NCBI GenBank assembly: GCA_020851015.1
Contig: JADZDN010000155.1
Coordinates: 1-19,821, forward strand
Source of the DNA: Alphaproteobacteria bacterium
GTDB lineage: Bacteria; Pseudomonadota; Alphaproteobacteria; JAEULC01
Reading direction: 5' to 3'
DNA: 19,821 nucleotides
Shown: piece by piece, positions 8,653-14,698 of the stretch
How the letters are laid out: each line of letters opens with the position of its first letter
How positions within the stretch are numbered: position 1 is the stretch's first letter
Program-made: the position numbers and the translations under genes
Notes under the pieces: model-generated
Seen by the model: only the letters and a program-made list of their open reading frames with translations
Told to the model about the DNA's origin: nothing
Database searches by the model: none

Positions 8653-9945
8653 GTGGCAAGAGCGCCCAACGAACTGACGGCGACCGAGGCGGCCGCCGAG
8701 ATCGCCGCCGGCCGGCTGACGGCCGAGGCGCTGGCGCGCGCCTGCCTGGAACGCATCGCCCAGCGCGAGGCGGTGGTCCATGCCTTCGCGCATGCCGATC
8801 CCGAGCGCGCGCTGGCCGAGGCGCGGGCGCGCGACCGCGCGCGCGACAAGGGCCCGCTGCACGGCATCCCGTTCGGCGTGAAGGACATTATCGATACGCA
8901 CGACATGCCGACCACCTGCGGCTCGCCGATCTACCAGGGCCATCGCCCGCCAAGCGACGCCTCTTGCGTCGCGCTGGCGCGGGAAGCCGGCGCGGTGATG
9001 CTCGGCAAGACGGTCACCACCGAGTTCGCGAGCCGCAACCCCGGCCCCACGGCCAATCCGCACAACCCCGCGCATACGCCTGGCGGATCGTCGAGCGGCT
9101 CGGCGGCGGCGGTGGCGGACTTCATGGTGCCGGTCGCCTTCGGCACCCAGACCGGCGGCTCCATCATCCGGCCCGCCTCCTATTGCGGCGTCGTGGGCTA
9201 CAAGCCGAGCTACGGCACGCTCAATCCCACCGGCGTGAAGCCGCTGGCGACCAGCTTCGACACGGTGGGCGTGATGGCGCGGTCGGTCGACGACTGCGCG
9301 CTGGCCGTGGCCGTGCTGGCGGGCGATGCGCCCGACCGGCGCGCGGTCCACGCGACCAAACCCGCGCGCGTCGGCCTGCTGCGCGGTCCCGACTGGAGCG
9401 CGGCCGGCGCCGACATGGCGCGCGCGCTGGAGATGGCGGCCGGCCAAGTCGGGCGCGCCGGCGCGCGGGTGGAGGAGATCGTCCTGCCGGTGCTGTTCGA
9501 TGCGTTCGGCGAGACGCAGTCCATGGTGCTGCGCTTCGAGGCCGCGCGGATCTTCGCCGACGAGCGCACGCGCCATCCCGACAAGCTTTCCGCGCTGATG
9601 CGGGAAGAGATCGGGGGCGGCCTTGCCACGTCGCGCCGGCAATACCTGGAGGGCCTGGCGCTGCTCCGGCGCTGCCGCGCGACGCTTGCCGAGATGATGC
9701 AGGGCATCGACGTCGTCCTGTGCGCCAGCGCGCCGGGCGAGGCGCCGCGCGGCCTCGGCAGCACGGGCGGCGCGACCTTCAACCGGCTGCAGTCCGGCAC
9801 CGGCCTGCCGTCGCTGACCCTCCCGGGCTTCGTCGGCGCGAACAAGCTGCCGGTGGGCGTGCAGGCGATGGGGGCGGCGGGCGAAGACTATCGCCTGCTT
9901 TGCTACGCGAAATGGATCGGCGAACGGATTGGAGAAGGACGATGA
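8653..9945 (+). CDS. amidase signature family hydrolase
   Basis: The 430-aa enzyme is of the amidase-signature family (hydrolysis of carboxamides or related C-N bonds). The Ser-cisSer-Lys triad is complete: K77 (GVKDII), S146 in GGSSSGS and nucleophile S170 in TQTGGS. The 24-residue spacing between the two serines equals that of GatA. The C-terminal FNRLQSGTGLPSLTLPGF...LPVGVQAMG is also characteristic. It is not expected to be the GatA of the tRNA amidotransferase, since gatB/gatC are absent. The start is GTG 8653, with GGGGAG just upstream. The upstream in-frame ATG at 8434 lies inside the divergent carbamoylase gene and is rejected. The stop overlaps the next start (ATGA). The substrate is unknown; the context suggests a D-amino-acid amide or an N-substituted derivative. 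Confidence 0.93.
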   Translation: MARAPNELTATEAAAEIAAGRLTAEALARACLERIAQREAVVHAFAHADPERALAEARARDRARDKGPLHGIPFGVKDIIDTHDMPTTCGSPIYQGHRPPSDASCVALAREAGAVMLGKTVTTEFASRNPGPTANPHNPAHTPGGSSSGSAAAVADFMVPVAFGTQTGGSIIRPASYCGVVGYKPSYGTLNPTGVKPLATSFDTVGVMARSVDDCALAVAVLAGDAPDRRAVHATKPARVGLLRGPDWSAAGADMARALEMAAGQVGRAGARVEEIVLPVLFDAFGETQSMVLRFEAARIFADERTRHPDKLSALMREEIGGGLATSRRQYLEGLALLRRCRATLAEMMQGIDVVLCASAPGEAPRGLGSTGGATFNRLQSGTGLPSLTLPGFVGANKLPVGVQAMGAAGEDYRLLCYAKWIGERIGEGR

Positions 9946-11234
9946 TCGACCTCGGCGAAATCCTCGCCTCGACGGTGGACGAGCGCACCAAGGGGTTTCC
10001 CGGCGGCATCGGCGCGATGCCGGTGGGCGAGATCGGCAAGCGCGGCTGGAACCTGCTGCGCGAGGACGTGCCGCTGCCGGCCGCCGTCCTGAAGCGCTCG
10101 GCGCTCGAGCACAACAGCAAGTGGATGCGCGCCTTCCTGGCGCGGACCGGAGCGCGGATCGCGCCGCACGGCAAGACGCCGATGAGCCCCCAGCTCTTCG
10201 ACCGGCAGCTCGCGGACGGCGCCTGGGCGATCACGCTGGCGACGCCGCAGCAGGTCCAGGTCGCGCGGCACTACGGCGTCAAGCGCATCGTGATGGCCAA
10301 CCAGCTGATCGGCCGCCAGGCCGTCCGCTATGTGCTCGCGGAGCTGAAGCGCGATCCATCCTTCGACTTCTATTGCCTGGTCGACTCGCTGGAAGGCGTC
10401 GAGTCCCTGGCCGCGGCGGCCCGCGACGCCAGGATCGGCCGGCCGCTGCAGGTGCTGCTGGAGGGCGGCATGCAGGGCGGACGCACGGGCGTGCGCGATC
10501 TGGCCGCGGCGATGAAGGTGGCGCGCGCGGTCAAGGCCGCGGCGCCCGACCTTGCCTTGCGCGGCGTCGAGGGCTTCGAGGGGCTGCTGTCGGGCAAGGA
10601 CGCAGCCAAGGGCGTGCAGGCGTTCCTCGATTTCCTGGTCGCGATCGCGCGCGCGGTCGAAGGCGAGGGGCTGTTCGCCCAAGGCCCGGTCCTGCTGACC
10701 GCCGGCGGCAGCGCCTATTTCGACCTGGTGGCCGAGACCTTCGCCGGCGCGGGGCTGAAGAGCGCGACCCAGGTGATCACGCGCAGCGGCTGCTACCTGG
10801 CGCACGATTCGCAGCACTACACGGGGCTGTTCACCGACATGCTGGCGCGCACGCCCGCGCTGCAGAAGCTGGGCCTCGGCCTGCGGCCTGCCGTCGAGGT
10901 CTGGAGCTATGTCCAGTCGCGCCCCGAGCCGGGCAAGTGCCTGCTGACGATGGGCCGGCGCGATGTCGGCACGGACGTCTACAACCCGCTGCCGGAGCTC
11001 TGGTACCGGCCCGGCCTGCACAACGCGCCGGTCGCCATTCCCGGCGACAACATCGTCACCGGCCTCAACGACCAGCACACGCACATGGCGATCGACCCGT
11101 CCTCGCCGCTCAAGGTCGGCGACATGGTGTCGTTCGGCGTCTCGCATCCCTGCACGACGTTCGACAAGTGGCAGCTTCTGTACGAGGTGGACGACGACTA
11201 CAACATCGTCGCCGGCATCCGGACGTTCTTCTGA
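9942..11234 (+). CDS. D-serine dehydratase-like / amino acid deaminase PLP enzyme (fold type III)
   Basis: The 430-aa protein has an alanine-racemase-type N-terminal PLP barrel and a C-terminal D-serine-dehydratase-like domain. The PLP lysine is K78 in RIAPHGKTPM. Substrate/PLP-barrel segments include LEGGMQGGRTGVRD and the TAGGSAYFD phosphate-binding loop. The C-terminal metal pair is present as H402 and C404 in SHPCTTFD, the zinc site of DSD1-type enzymes. Relatives are eukaryotic-type D-serine dehydratase, D-threonine aldolase and bacterial D-amino acid deaminases, so it probably converts a D-amino acid to an oxo-acid and ammonia, or cleaves a beta-hydroxy-D-amino acid. ATG 9942 overlaps the amidase stop (ATGA) and has GGAGAAGG in front. 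It would act on the product of the divergent D-carbamoylase. The exact substrate cannot be read from the sequence. Confidence 0.9.
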   Translation: MIDLGEILASTVDERTKGFPGGIGAMPVGEIGKRGWNLLREDVPLPAAVLKRSALEHNSKWMRAFLARTGARIAPHGKTPMSPQLFDRQLADGAWAITLATPQQVQVARHYGVKRIVMANQLIGRQAVRYVLAELKRDPSFDFYCLVDSLEGVESLAAAARDARIGRPLQVLLEGGMQGGRTGVRDLAAAMKVARAVKAAAPDLALRGVEGFEGLLSGKDAAKGVQAFLDFLVAIARAVEGEGLFAQGPVLLTAGGSAYFDLVAETFAGAGLKSATQVITRSGCYLAHDSQHYTGLFTDMLARTPALQKLGLGLRPAVEVWSYVQSRPEPGKCLLTMGRRDVGTDVYNPLPELWYRPGLHNAPVAIPGDNIVTGLNDQHTHMAIDPSSPLKVGDMVSFGVSHPCTTFDKWQLLYEVDDDYNIVAGIRTFF

Positions 11235-11299
11235 GGCGTGCGCGCCGTCACAGCGGTCCGGTGAGGGCGGTCACAGCTGATCGGGACGGGAGGCCGTAG

Positions 11300-11390
11300 A
11301 AGGAGGTCAACAACGCGATGCGTTGTTCTATCCCCTCCCAGTTCCCTCTCCCTTGGGCCGTTCGGGTAACCGGACGGCCCCTTCTTTTGT
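11300..11390 (+). ncRNA. possible 3'-UTR-derived small RNA with CU-rich single-stranded segment
   Basis: After the PLP-enzyme stop comes AAGGAGG (11300-11306). A perfect 8-bp hairpin AACAACGC-GAT-GCGTTGTT (11309-11327) follows, then an unbroken pyrimidine-rich stretch (11328-11354, containing TCCCCTCCC and CCCTCTCCC), then an intrinsic terminator. This hairpin / CU-rich / terminator order resembles alphaproteobacterial sRNAs that carry anti-Shine-Dalgarno motifs. GGAGG (11302-11306) can also pair with CCTCC (11334-11338), masking the motif. I see no promoter of its own, so processing from the operon mRNA is more likely. This is inference from layout only. Confidence 0.3.
11355..11388 (+). terminator. 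intrinsic terminator of the amidase/PLP-enzyme operon
   Basis: Stem GGGCCGTTCGG (11355-11365), loop GTAA, stem CCGGACGGCCC (11370-11380), 11 bp with one G-T wobble, followed by CTTCTTTT. The U-tract is on the plus strand. Reading leftward from the PilZ gene, the hairpin is followed by purine-rich sequence, so it terminates the plus-strand operon. Confidence 0.85.
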
Positions 11391-11394
11391 GGCG

Positions 11395-11775
11395 CTAGCT
11401 GTCGGCGGAGAACAGGCGCGACACCGGCAGCACCGCGGCGAACGTCTGGCCGATCTGCGCGGGGTCGCCGATGAACTTGATGCCGGCGCTGCGCCCGTCG
11501 CGCCAGACCAGCTCGGCGGGGAAATCCCCGAACTTGTCGACGATCAGGGTGAAGCGGACCGGCAGGTCCAGGGCCTCGAAGACCCGGAGCTTCGCCCCGG
11601 CGGCGGAGATGTTCAGGATGACGCAGTCGAGCGTTCGCGGCGGCGCGACGATGCGGCCGGTCCACACCACGGTGAAGCGGGGATGGGCCCGGCGCTGCGA
11701 ACCGCGCGCCCGTCGCCGCCGGTCCTCGACCGGGTAGTCGACCGCGGCAGGCATCCCTGTGGTGTCGTTGGCCAT
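11395..11775 (-). CDS. PilZ domain protein (c-di-GMP receptor type)
   Basis: The 126-aa single-domain PilZ protein has both c-di-GMP-binding motifs: RxxxR (R29-A-H-P-R33) in a strongly basic N-terminal stretch (RRRRARGSQRRAHPR), and the D/NxSxxG motif as NISAAG (54-59). The rest (FTLIVDKFGDFPAELVWRDGRSAGIKF) fits the beta-barrel. Such proteins bind c-di-GMP and modulate motility, polysaccharide export or transcription; the partner here is unknown. ATG 11775 is preferred over ATG 11805 because GGGAG precedes it and nothing suitable precedes the other. A CtrA-type box lies about 100 bases upstream. The stop is seven bases from the plus-strand operon terminator. Confidence 0.88.
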   Translation of the reverse strand: MANDTTGMPAAVDYPVEDRRRRARGSQRRAHPRFTVVWTGRIVAPPRTLDCVILNISAAGAKLRVFEALDLPVRFTLIVDKFGDFPAELVWRDGRSAGIKFIGDPAQIGQTFAAVLPVSRLFSADS

Positions 11776-11858
11776 GTCGCTCCCGACGAACGAAGGTCCT
11801 GCCATGTTGCGCCGTCGAGCCGGCCGAAGCGGCGCCGGGACTGCGGCATATGAGCGCG

Positions 11859-11893
11859 AATCCTAGGATTGGAAACTTAACGTTGCGTTAAGT
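11859..11893 (-). promoter_or_regulatory. CtrA-type box and candidate -10 for the PilZ gene
   Basis: TTAA-CGTTGCG-TTAA (11877-11891) matches the full CtrA site TTAA-N7-TTAA. It lies inside a perfect 8-bp dyad ACTTAACG-TTG-CGTTAAGT (11875-11893). Toward the PilZ gene it is followed after 9 bp by TAGGAT (11867-11862), a 4/6 match to TATAAT, within the 12-bp palindrome AATCCTAGGATT (11859-11870). The box would overlap the -35 region, the usual place for CtrA activation. The PilZ gene is the only gene whose start faces it. Confidence 0.65.
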
Positions 11894-11933
11894 CTGGCCG
11901 AAAACCGCCGTGGATCGATGCGGTTGGGGGCCC

Positions 11934-11965
11934 GGGGCTGCGCCGGATAGCCCCGGCGCAGCCCC
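11934..11965 (-). terminator. strong GC hairpin after the glycine-zipper gene (no U-tract)
   Basis: Perfect 13-bp stem GGGGCTGCGCCGG (11934-11946) and CCGGCGCAGCCCC (11953-11965), loop ATAGCC, 23 bases past the stop of the glycine-zipper gene on the minus strand. GGGCCCCC, not a U-run, follows it. It may end the transcript with help, or protect the 3' end. Confidence 0.5.
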
Positions 11966-11987
11966 GGCGGCACGGGCTCCGCCAGCC

Positions 11988-12503
11988 TCAATTCACGACC
12001 CGCCACGTGCCATCGGCCTGCAGGCAGGCGGTGCCCTGGCTGGGGCGCGGGACGCCGTTGATGGTTACCGTCGCCGCATAGGGCTGGCAGAACGGCTGAC
12101 CGGCATTGGCGGTGGCATAGCGTGAGGGCGCCTGCTGGTAGACCGGTACGTCGTAGCCCACGGGCGCGGGCTGATAGACCGGGGCCGGCTGGTAGGCGCC
12201 GGACTGGTCATAGACCGGCGGCGGCGGGACGTAGCCTTCGTAGATCGGCTCGCCGCGGTGCTTCTTGCCGCCGAAATGGTCGGCCAGCATCGCGCCGAGC
12301 GCCAGGCCCATGATGCCGCCGATCGCGGCGCCTTCGCCCTTGCCGAAGGCGAACCCGGCGCCCGCGCCGGCCATCGCGCCCAGCGCCCCGCCGAGCAGCG
12401 GATTTTCCAGGCCGCCGGCCCGGCTGGAGCCGGCGCCGACAGCGACCAGGCTGGTGGAGAGCGCAAGGACGGCGGCGAACTTCGTGAGCTTGCTGGTGAT
12501 CAT
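11988..12503 (-). CDS. secreted glycine-zipper protein, surface-antigen-like
   Basis: The 171-aa product begins with a Sec signal peptide (MITSKLTKFAAVLALS...AGSSRAGG, cleavage likely after SRA; no lipobox cysteine). A glycine zipper follows (GGALGAMAGAGAGFAFG and AIGGIMGLALGAMLADHFG, about residues 37-75), a membrane-inserting motif shared with 17-kDa surface-antigen and Gly-zipper 2TM proteins. A Pro/Tyr/Gln-rich linker (VPPPPVYDQ, YQPAPVYQPAPVG, VYQQAPS) leads to a C-terminal segment FCQPYAATVTINGVPRPSQG...CLQADGTWRVVN with two cysteines, the ending seen in alphaproteobacterial surface-antigen-like proteins. An envelope or outer-membrane role is likely. ATG 12503 has AAGGGG in front; the open frame upstream is not signal-like. 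The promoter region carries an unusual phased repeat array. The precise function is unknown. Confidence 0.85.
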   Translation of the reverse strand: MITSKLTKFAAVLALSTSLVAVGAGSSRAGGLENPLLGGALGAMAGAGAGFAFGKGEGAAIGGIMGLALGAMLADHFGGKKHRGEPIYEGYVPPPPVYDQSGAYQPAPVYQPAPVGYDVPVYQQAPSRYATANAGQPFCQPYAATVTINGVPRPSQGTACLQADGTWRVVN

Positions 12504-12581
12504 GGCGGCATCCCCTTTCTTGTCGTGTGGCCCCTTGTTCGGAGCCGGGCGCCCGGGAAACCCTTGCGCCATTCGCCGCGG

Positions 12582-12638
12582 ACAATAGGACCGGCGCACT
12601 GAATGGCCCCTGAACCGAAGCTAAACCGCGGATGAACG
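12582..12638 (-). promoter_or_regulatory. four 11-bp phased repeats plus -10 for the glycine-zipper gene
   Basis: On the minus strand, four consecutive 11-mers begin GTTCA, GTTTA, GTTCA, ATTCA (from 12637, 12626, 12615 and 12604). Six bases later comes TATTGT (12587-12582), a 4/6 -10 match. Exact 11-bp direct repeats ending about 11 bp before the -10 are the layout used by PhoB/OmpR-family activators that replace the -35. The start codon is 79 bases beyond the -10. The array lies 70-108 bp upstream of the divergent amidase and might affect it too. The cognate regulator is unknown. Confidence 0.6.
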
Positions 12639-12707
12639 GGCCTCGACGGGGCGCTTGCGTGCGTGCCACTGTGGCCGTCCGGGGTCGAGCGAAGGAAATC
12701 GGGGGAC

Positions 12708-14120
12708 ATGACCAATTCGATCGAAAGGATGACGGCGGTCGAGCTGCTTGGGCGCTATCGCCGCAAGAGCTTGTCGCCGGTGGAGGCGACGCGGGCGCTC
12801 CTGGACCGGATCGAGCGGATCAATCCCCAGGTCAACGCCTATTGCCTTGTGGACCGCGACGCCGCGCTGAAGATGGCCAAGGCGTCGGAACGGCGTTGGC
12901 GCGCGGGCAAGCCGGCCGGGCGGCTCGACGGCGTGCCGCTGGGCATCAAGGACCTGATGCTGACCAAGGGCTGGCCCACCCTGCGCGGCAGCAAGACCGT
13001 CGATCCGAACCAGCCCTGGGACGAGGACGCGCCGGTGATCGCGCGGCTGCGCGAGGCGGGCGCGGTGTTCCTGGGCAAGACCACGACGCCGGAGTTCGGC
13101 TGGAAGGGCCTGACCGACAGCGCGCTGTGCGGCGTCCCGCGTAACCCGTGGAACCGGGCGATGACGGCCGGGGGCAGCAGCGGCGGCGCCTCGGCGGCGC
13201 TCGCGGCGGGGCTGGGGCCGCTGATGACGGGCTCGGATGGCGGCGGGTCGATCCGAATCCCCTGCGGGTTCACCGGCGTCTACGGGCTGAAGCCGACCTT
13301 CGGCCGCGTGCCGTCCTACCCGGCCAGCCCGTTCGGCACGGTCTCGCATATCGGCCCGATGACGCGCAGCGTCGCCGACGCGGCGCTGATGCTGACGGTG
13401 ATGGCGCAGCCGGATTGGCGCGACTGGTACGCCCTGCCCGCGGATGGCGCCGACTACACGAAGAGGCTCGACAAGGGCGTAAAGGGGCTGCGCATCGGCT
13501 TCAGCCCCGATCTCGGCCATGCCCAGGTCGATCCCGAGATCGCCGCCAGCGTGGCCGCCGGCGCGAAGCTGTTCCAGAAGCTGGGGGCCAAGGTCGAGCA
13601 GGTGGACCCGGGCGGCGGCACGTCGGTGTTCACGGACTGCCACGCGTACTTCTCGGTGCACTGGTACGCGGGCGCGGCCAATCTGCTGGCGCGCTATACC
13701 CCGGCGCAAAAAGCGATGATGGATCCCGGGCTGGTGGAGATCGCCGAGGCGGGCAACCGCTATTCGTTGCTCGACTACCTGGCGGCGGTGAAGCGGCGCG
13801 AGGAGCTGGGCATGGCGATGAACAAGTTCCATGAACGCTATGACCTGCTGCTGACGCCGTCGCTGCCGATCCCGGCTTTTTCCGCCGGGCAGGAGACGCC
13901 GACGGGCTCGGGCATGAAGCGCTGGACCGAATGGACGCCCTTCACCTACCCGTTCAACCTGACGCGCCAGCCCGCGTCGGCGGTGCCCTGCGGCCTGACC
14001 AGGGCGGGACTGCCGATCGGGCTGCAGCTGGTGGGCCCGCTCCATGGCGAGGCCGCGGTGCTGCGCGCCAGCCGCGCGTTCGAGCGCGAACGCCCGTTCG
14101 CGATGCCGGCGATGGATTGA
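12708..14120 (+). CDS. amidase signature family hydrolase (second copy in window)
   Basis: The 470-aa amidase-signature enzyme has a complete triad: K81 (GIKDLM), S157 in GGSSGGAS and S181 in SDGGGSIRIPCGFTG, with the standard 24-residue serine spacing. Other family parts are TLRGSKTV, FLGKTTTPEFGWKG and the C-terminal FTYPFNLTRQPASAVPCGLTRAGLPIGLQLVGP. It is clearly distinct from the amidase at 8653 (different length, different C-terminal half), so it is not a recent duplicate. ATG 12708 is preceded by GGAAATCGGGGG; a GTG at 12663 in the same frame has weaker support. It stands alone between the glycine-zipper gene (divergent) and the small secreted-protein gene (convergent), ending in a shared hairpin. 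There is no signal peptide, so it is cytosolic. The substrate is unknown. Confidence 0.93.
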   Translation: MTNSIERMTAVELLGRYRRKSLSPVEATRALLDRIERINPQVNAYCLVDRDAALKMAKASERRWRAGKPAGRLDGVPLGIKDLMLTKGWPTLRGSKTVDPNQPWDEDAPVIARLREAGAVFLGKTTTPEFGWKGLTDSALCGVPRNPWNRAMTAGGSSGGASAALAAGLGPLMTGSDGGGSIRIPCGFTGVYGLKPTFGRVPSYPASPFGTVSHIGPMTRSVADAALMLTVMAQPDWRDWYALPADGADYTKRLDKGVKGLRIGFSPDLGHAQVDPEIAASVAAGAKLFQKLGAKVEQVDPGGGTSVFTDCHAYFSVHWYAGAANLLARYTPAQKAMMDPGLVEIAEAGNRYSLLDYLAAVKRREELGMAMNKFHERYDLLLTPSLPIPAFSAGQETPTGSGMKRWTEWTPFTYPFNLTRQPASAVPCGLTRAGLPIGLQLVGPLHGEAAVLRASRAFERERPFAMPAMD

Positions 14121-14135
14121 TCGCTAAGACAAGAA

Positions 14136-14162
14136 GACCCTGCCCGACCGGCGGGCAGGGTC
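14136..14162 (-). terminator. hairpin between convergent genes
   Basis: Perfect 11-bp stem GACCCTGCCCG (14136-14146), loop ACCGG, CGGGCAGGGTC (14152-14162). On the minus strand it is followed by TTCTTGTCTTAG, a modest U-rich tract, so it best serves the small secreted-protein gene. On the plus strand CAGCTTGACGG follows, so it is weaker for the amidase. Confidence 0.7.
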
Positions 14163-14197
14163 CAGCTTGACGGAGAAGCTGAGGGGACGAATGCGTT

Positions 14198-14446
14198 CTA
14201 CTTGAGCGCCAGCTTGGCCTTTTCCACCGCGGCGTGGCAGGTCTTCTCGTCCTTCTTGGCGAGGGCCGCCTCGGCATTCTTGTATTCCTTGCCGGCGGCA
14301 TCCTTCTTCGGACCCGCGGCGGCCTTGTCCCAGGTCACCTTCAGGGCCTTCATCTCGTCGGCGCAGCCCTTGCCCTGCGCGAAGCCGGGCGAGGCTGCGA
14401 AACCGATGACGGCCAGCGCGGCCAGGGCGAAAGCGATTCTCTTCAT
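14198..14446 (-). CDS. small secreted protein with two cysteines, probable ECF-regulon member
   Basis: The 82-aa product has a Sec signal peptide (MKRIAFALAALAVIGFAAS...GFAQG, cleavage likely after GFA). The mature part is about 58 residues, Lys/Ala-rich and probably helical, with two cysteines (KGCADEM and KTCHAAVEKAK) that could form a disulphide in the periplasm. I do not recognise a named family. ATG 14446 has GGAG at a normal distance. The promoter on its side of the gap (GGAATAAA...CGTT) matches the one in front of the divergent ECF sigma gene, so the protein is probably made under the same stress. An envelope-stress or metal/redox-binding role is possible but unproven. Confidence 0.82.
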   Translation of the reverse strand: MKRIAFALAALAVIGFAASPGFAQGKGCADEMKALKVTWDKAAAGPKKDAAGKEYKNAEAALAKKDEKTCHAAVEKAKLALK

Positions 14447-14499
14447 GAAAATCTCCAGATGGGGTTGGGGGCGGGGCCTGTTTGGCCCGTCAGCAGCCT

Positions 14500-14525
14500 A
14501 ACGCGACCCGCACCCGCTTTATTCC
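14500..14525 (-). promoter_or_regulatory. ECF-type promoter for the small secreted protein
   Basis: On the minus strand GGAATAAA (14525-14518) is the -35 and CGTT (14503-14500) the -10, that is GGAAT-N17-CGTT. It lies 54-79 bases upstream of the start codon, and the same motif pair precedes the divergent sigma gene. Confidence 0.65.
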
Positions 14526-14621
14526 TGGGCGGCGGTGCCGGGTGGCGGCCGGTCGGAATTACGGCAAGCGGCTGATTTTCCTGGCATAACGTCGTTTTCG
14601 TTGCCCTTGTCTCGCGGCCGT

Positions 14622-14646
14622 GGAATAAACGGGTTGGATGGCCGTT
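14622..14646 (+). promoter_or_regulatory. ECF-type promoter of the sigma/anti-sigma operon
   Basis: GGAATAAA (14622-14629) with CGTT (14643-14646), that is GGAAT-N16-CGTT, about 53 bases before the TTG start. It fits autoregulation by the ECF factor. The alphaproteobacterial general-stress consensus GGAAC-N16/17-CGTT is close, so control by an EcfG-type factor is the alternative. Confidence 0.65.
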
Positions 14647-14698
14647 TGGGGAATAGCGGCCAAATTGCGACGAACGACGACAAGTCGGGCGGTACCGT

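Noticed and set aside
7671..11234. 1187-codon plus-strand frame that could suggest a giant fusion ending in the PLP enzyme
   Set aside because: The upstream two thirds is antisense to the carbamoylase and out of frame in the amidase. The PLP enzyme has its own GGAGAAGG site and ATG overlapping the amidase stop.
11318..11398. 26-codon ORF with AGGAGG 11 bases upstream
   Set aside because: Its codons run through the CU-rich stretch and the whole intrinsic terminator, and the Shine-Dalgarno spacing is long. The RNA-structure explanation is better.
8653..14120. Two amidase genes as a possible recent duplication
   Set aside because: They differ in length, in sequence around the catalytic serines (GGSSSGS vs GGSSGGAS; TQTGGS vs SDGGGS) and in the C-terminal half, so they are distant members of one family.
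14650..14676. Second GGAATA with CGAAC before the ECF sigma gene
   Set aside because: The -10 lacks the CGTT shared by the other two motifs, and transcription would start very close to the TTG codon. GGAATAAA at 14622 is the better match.
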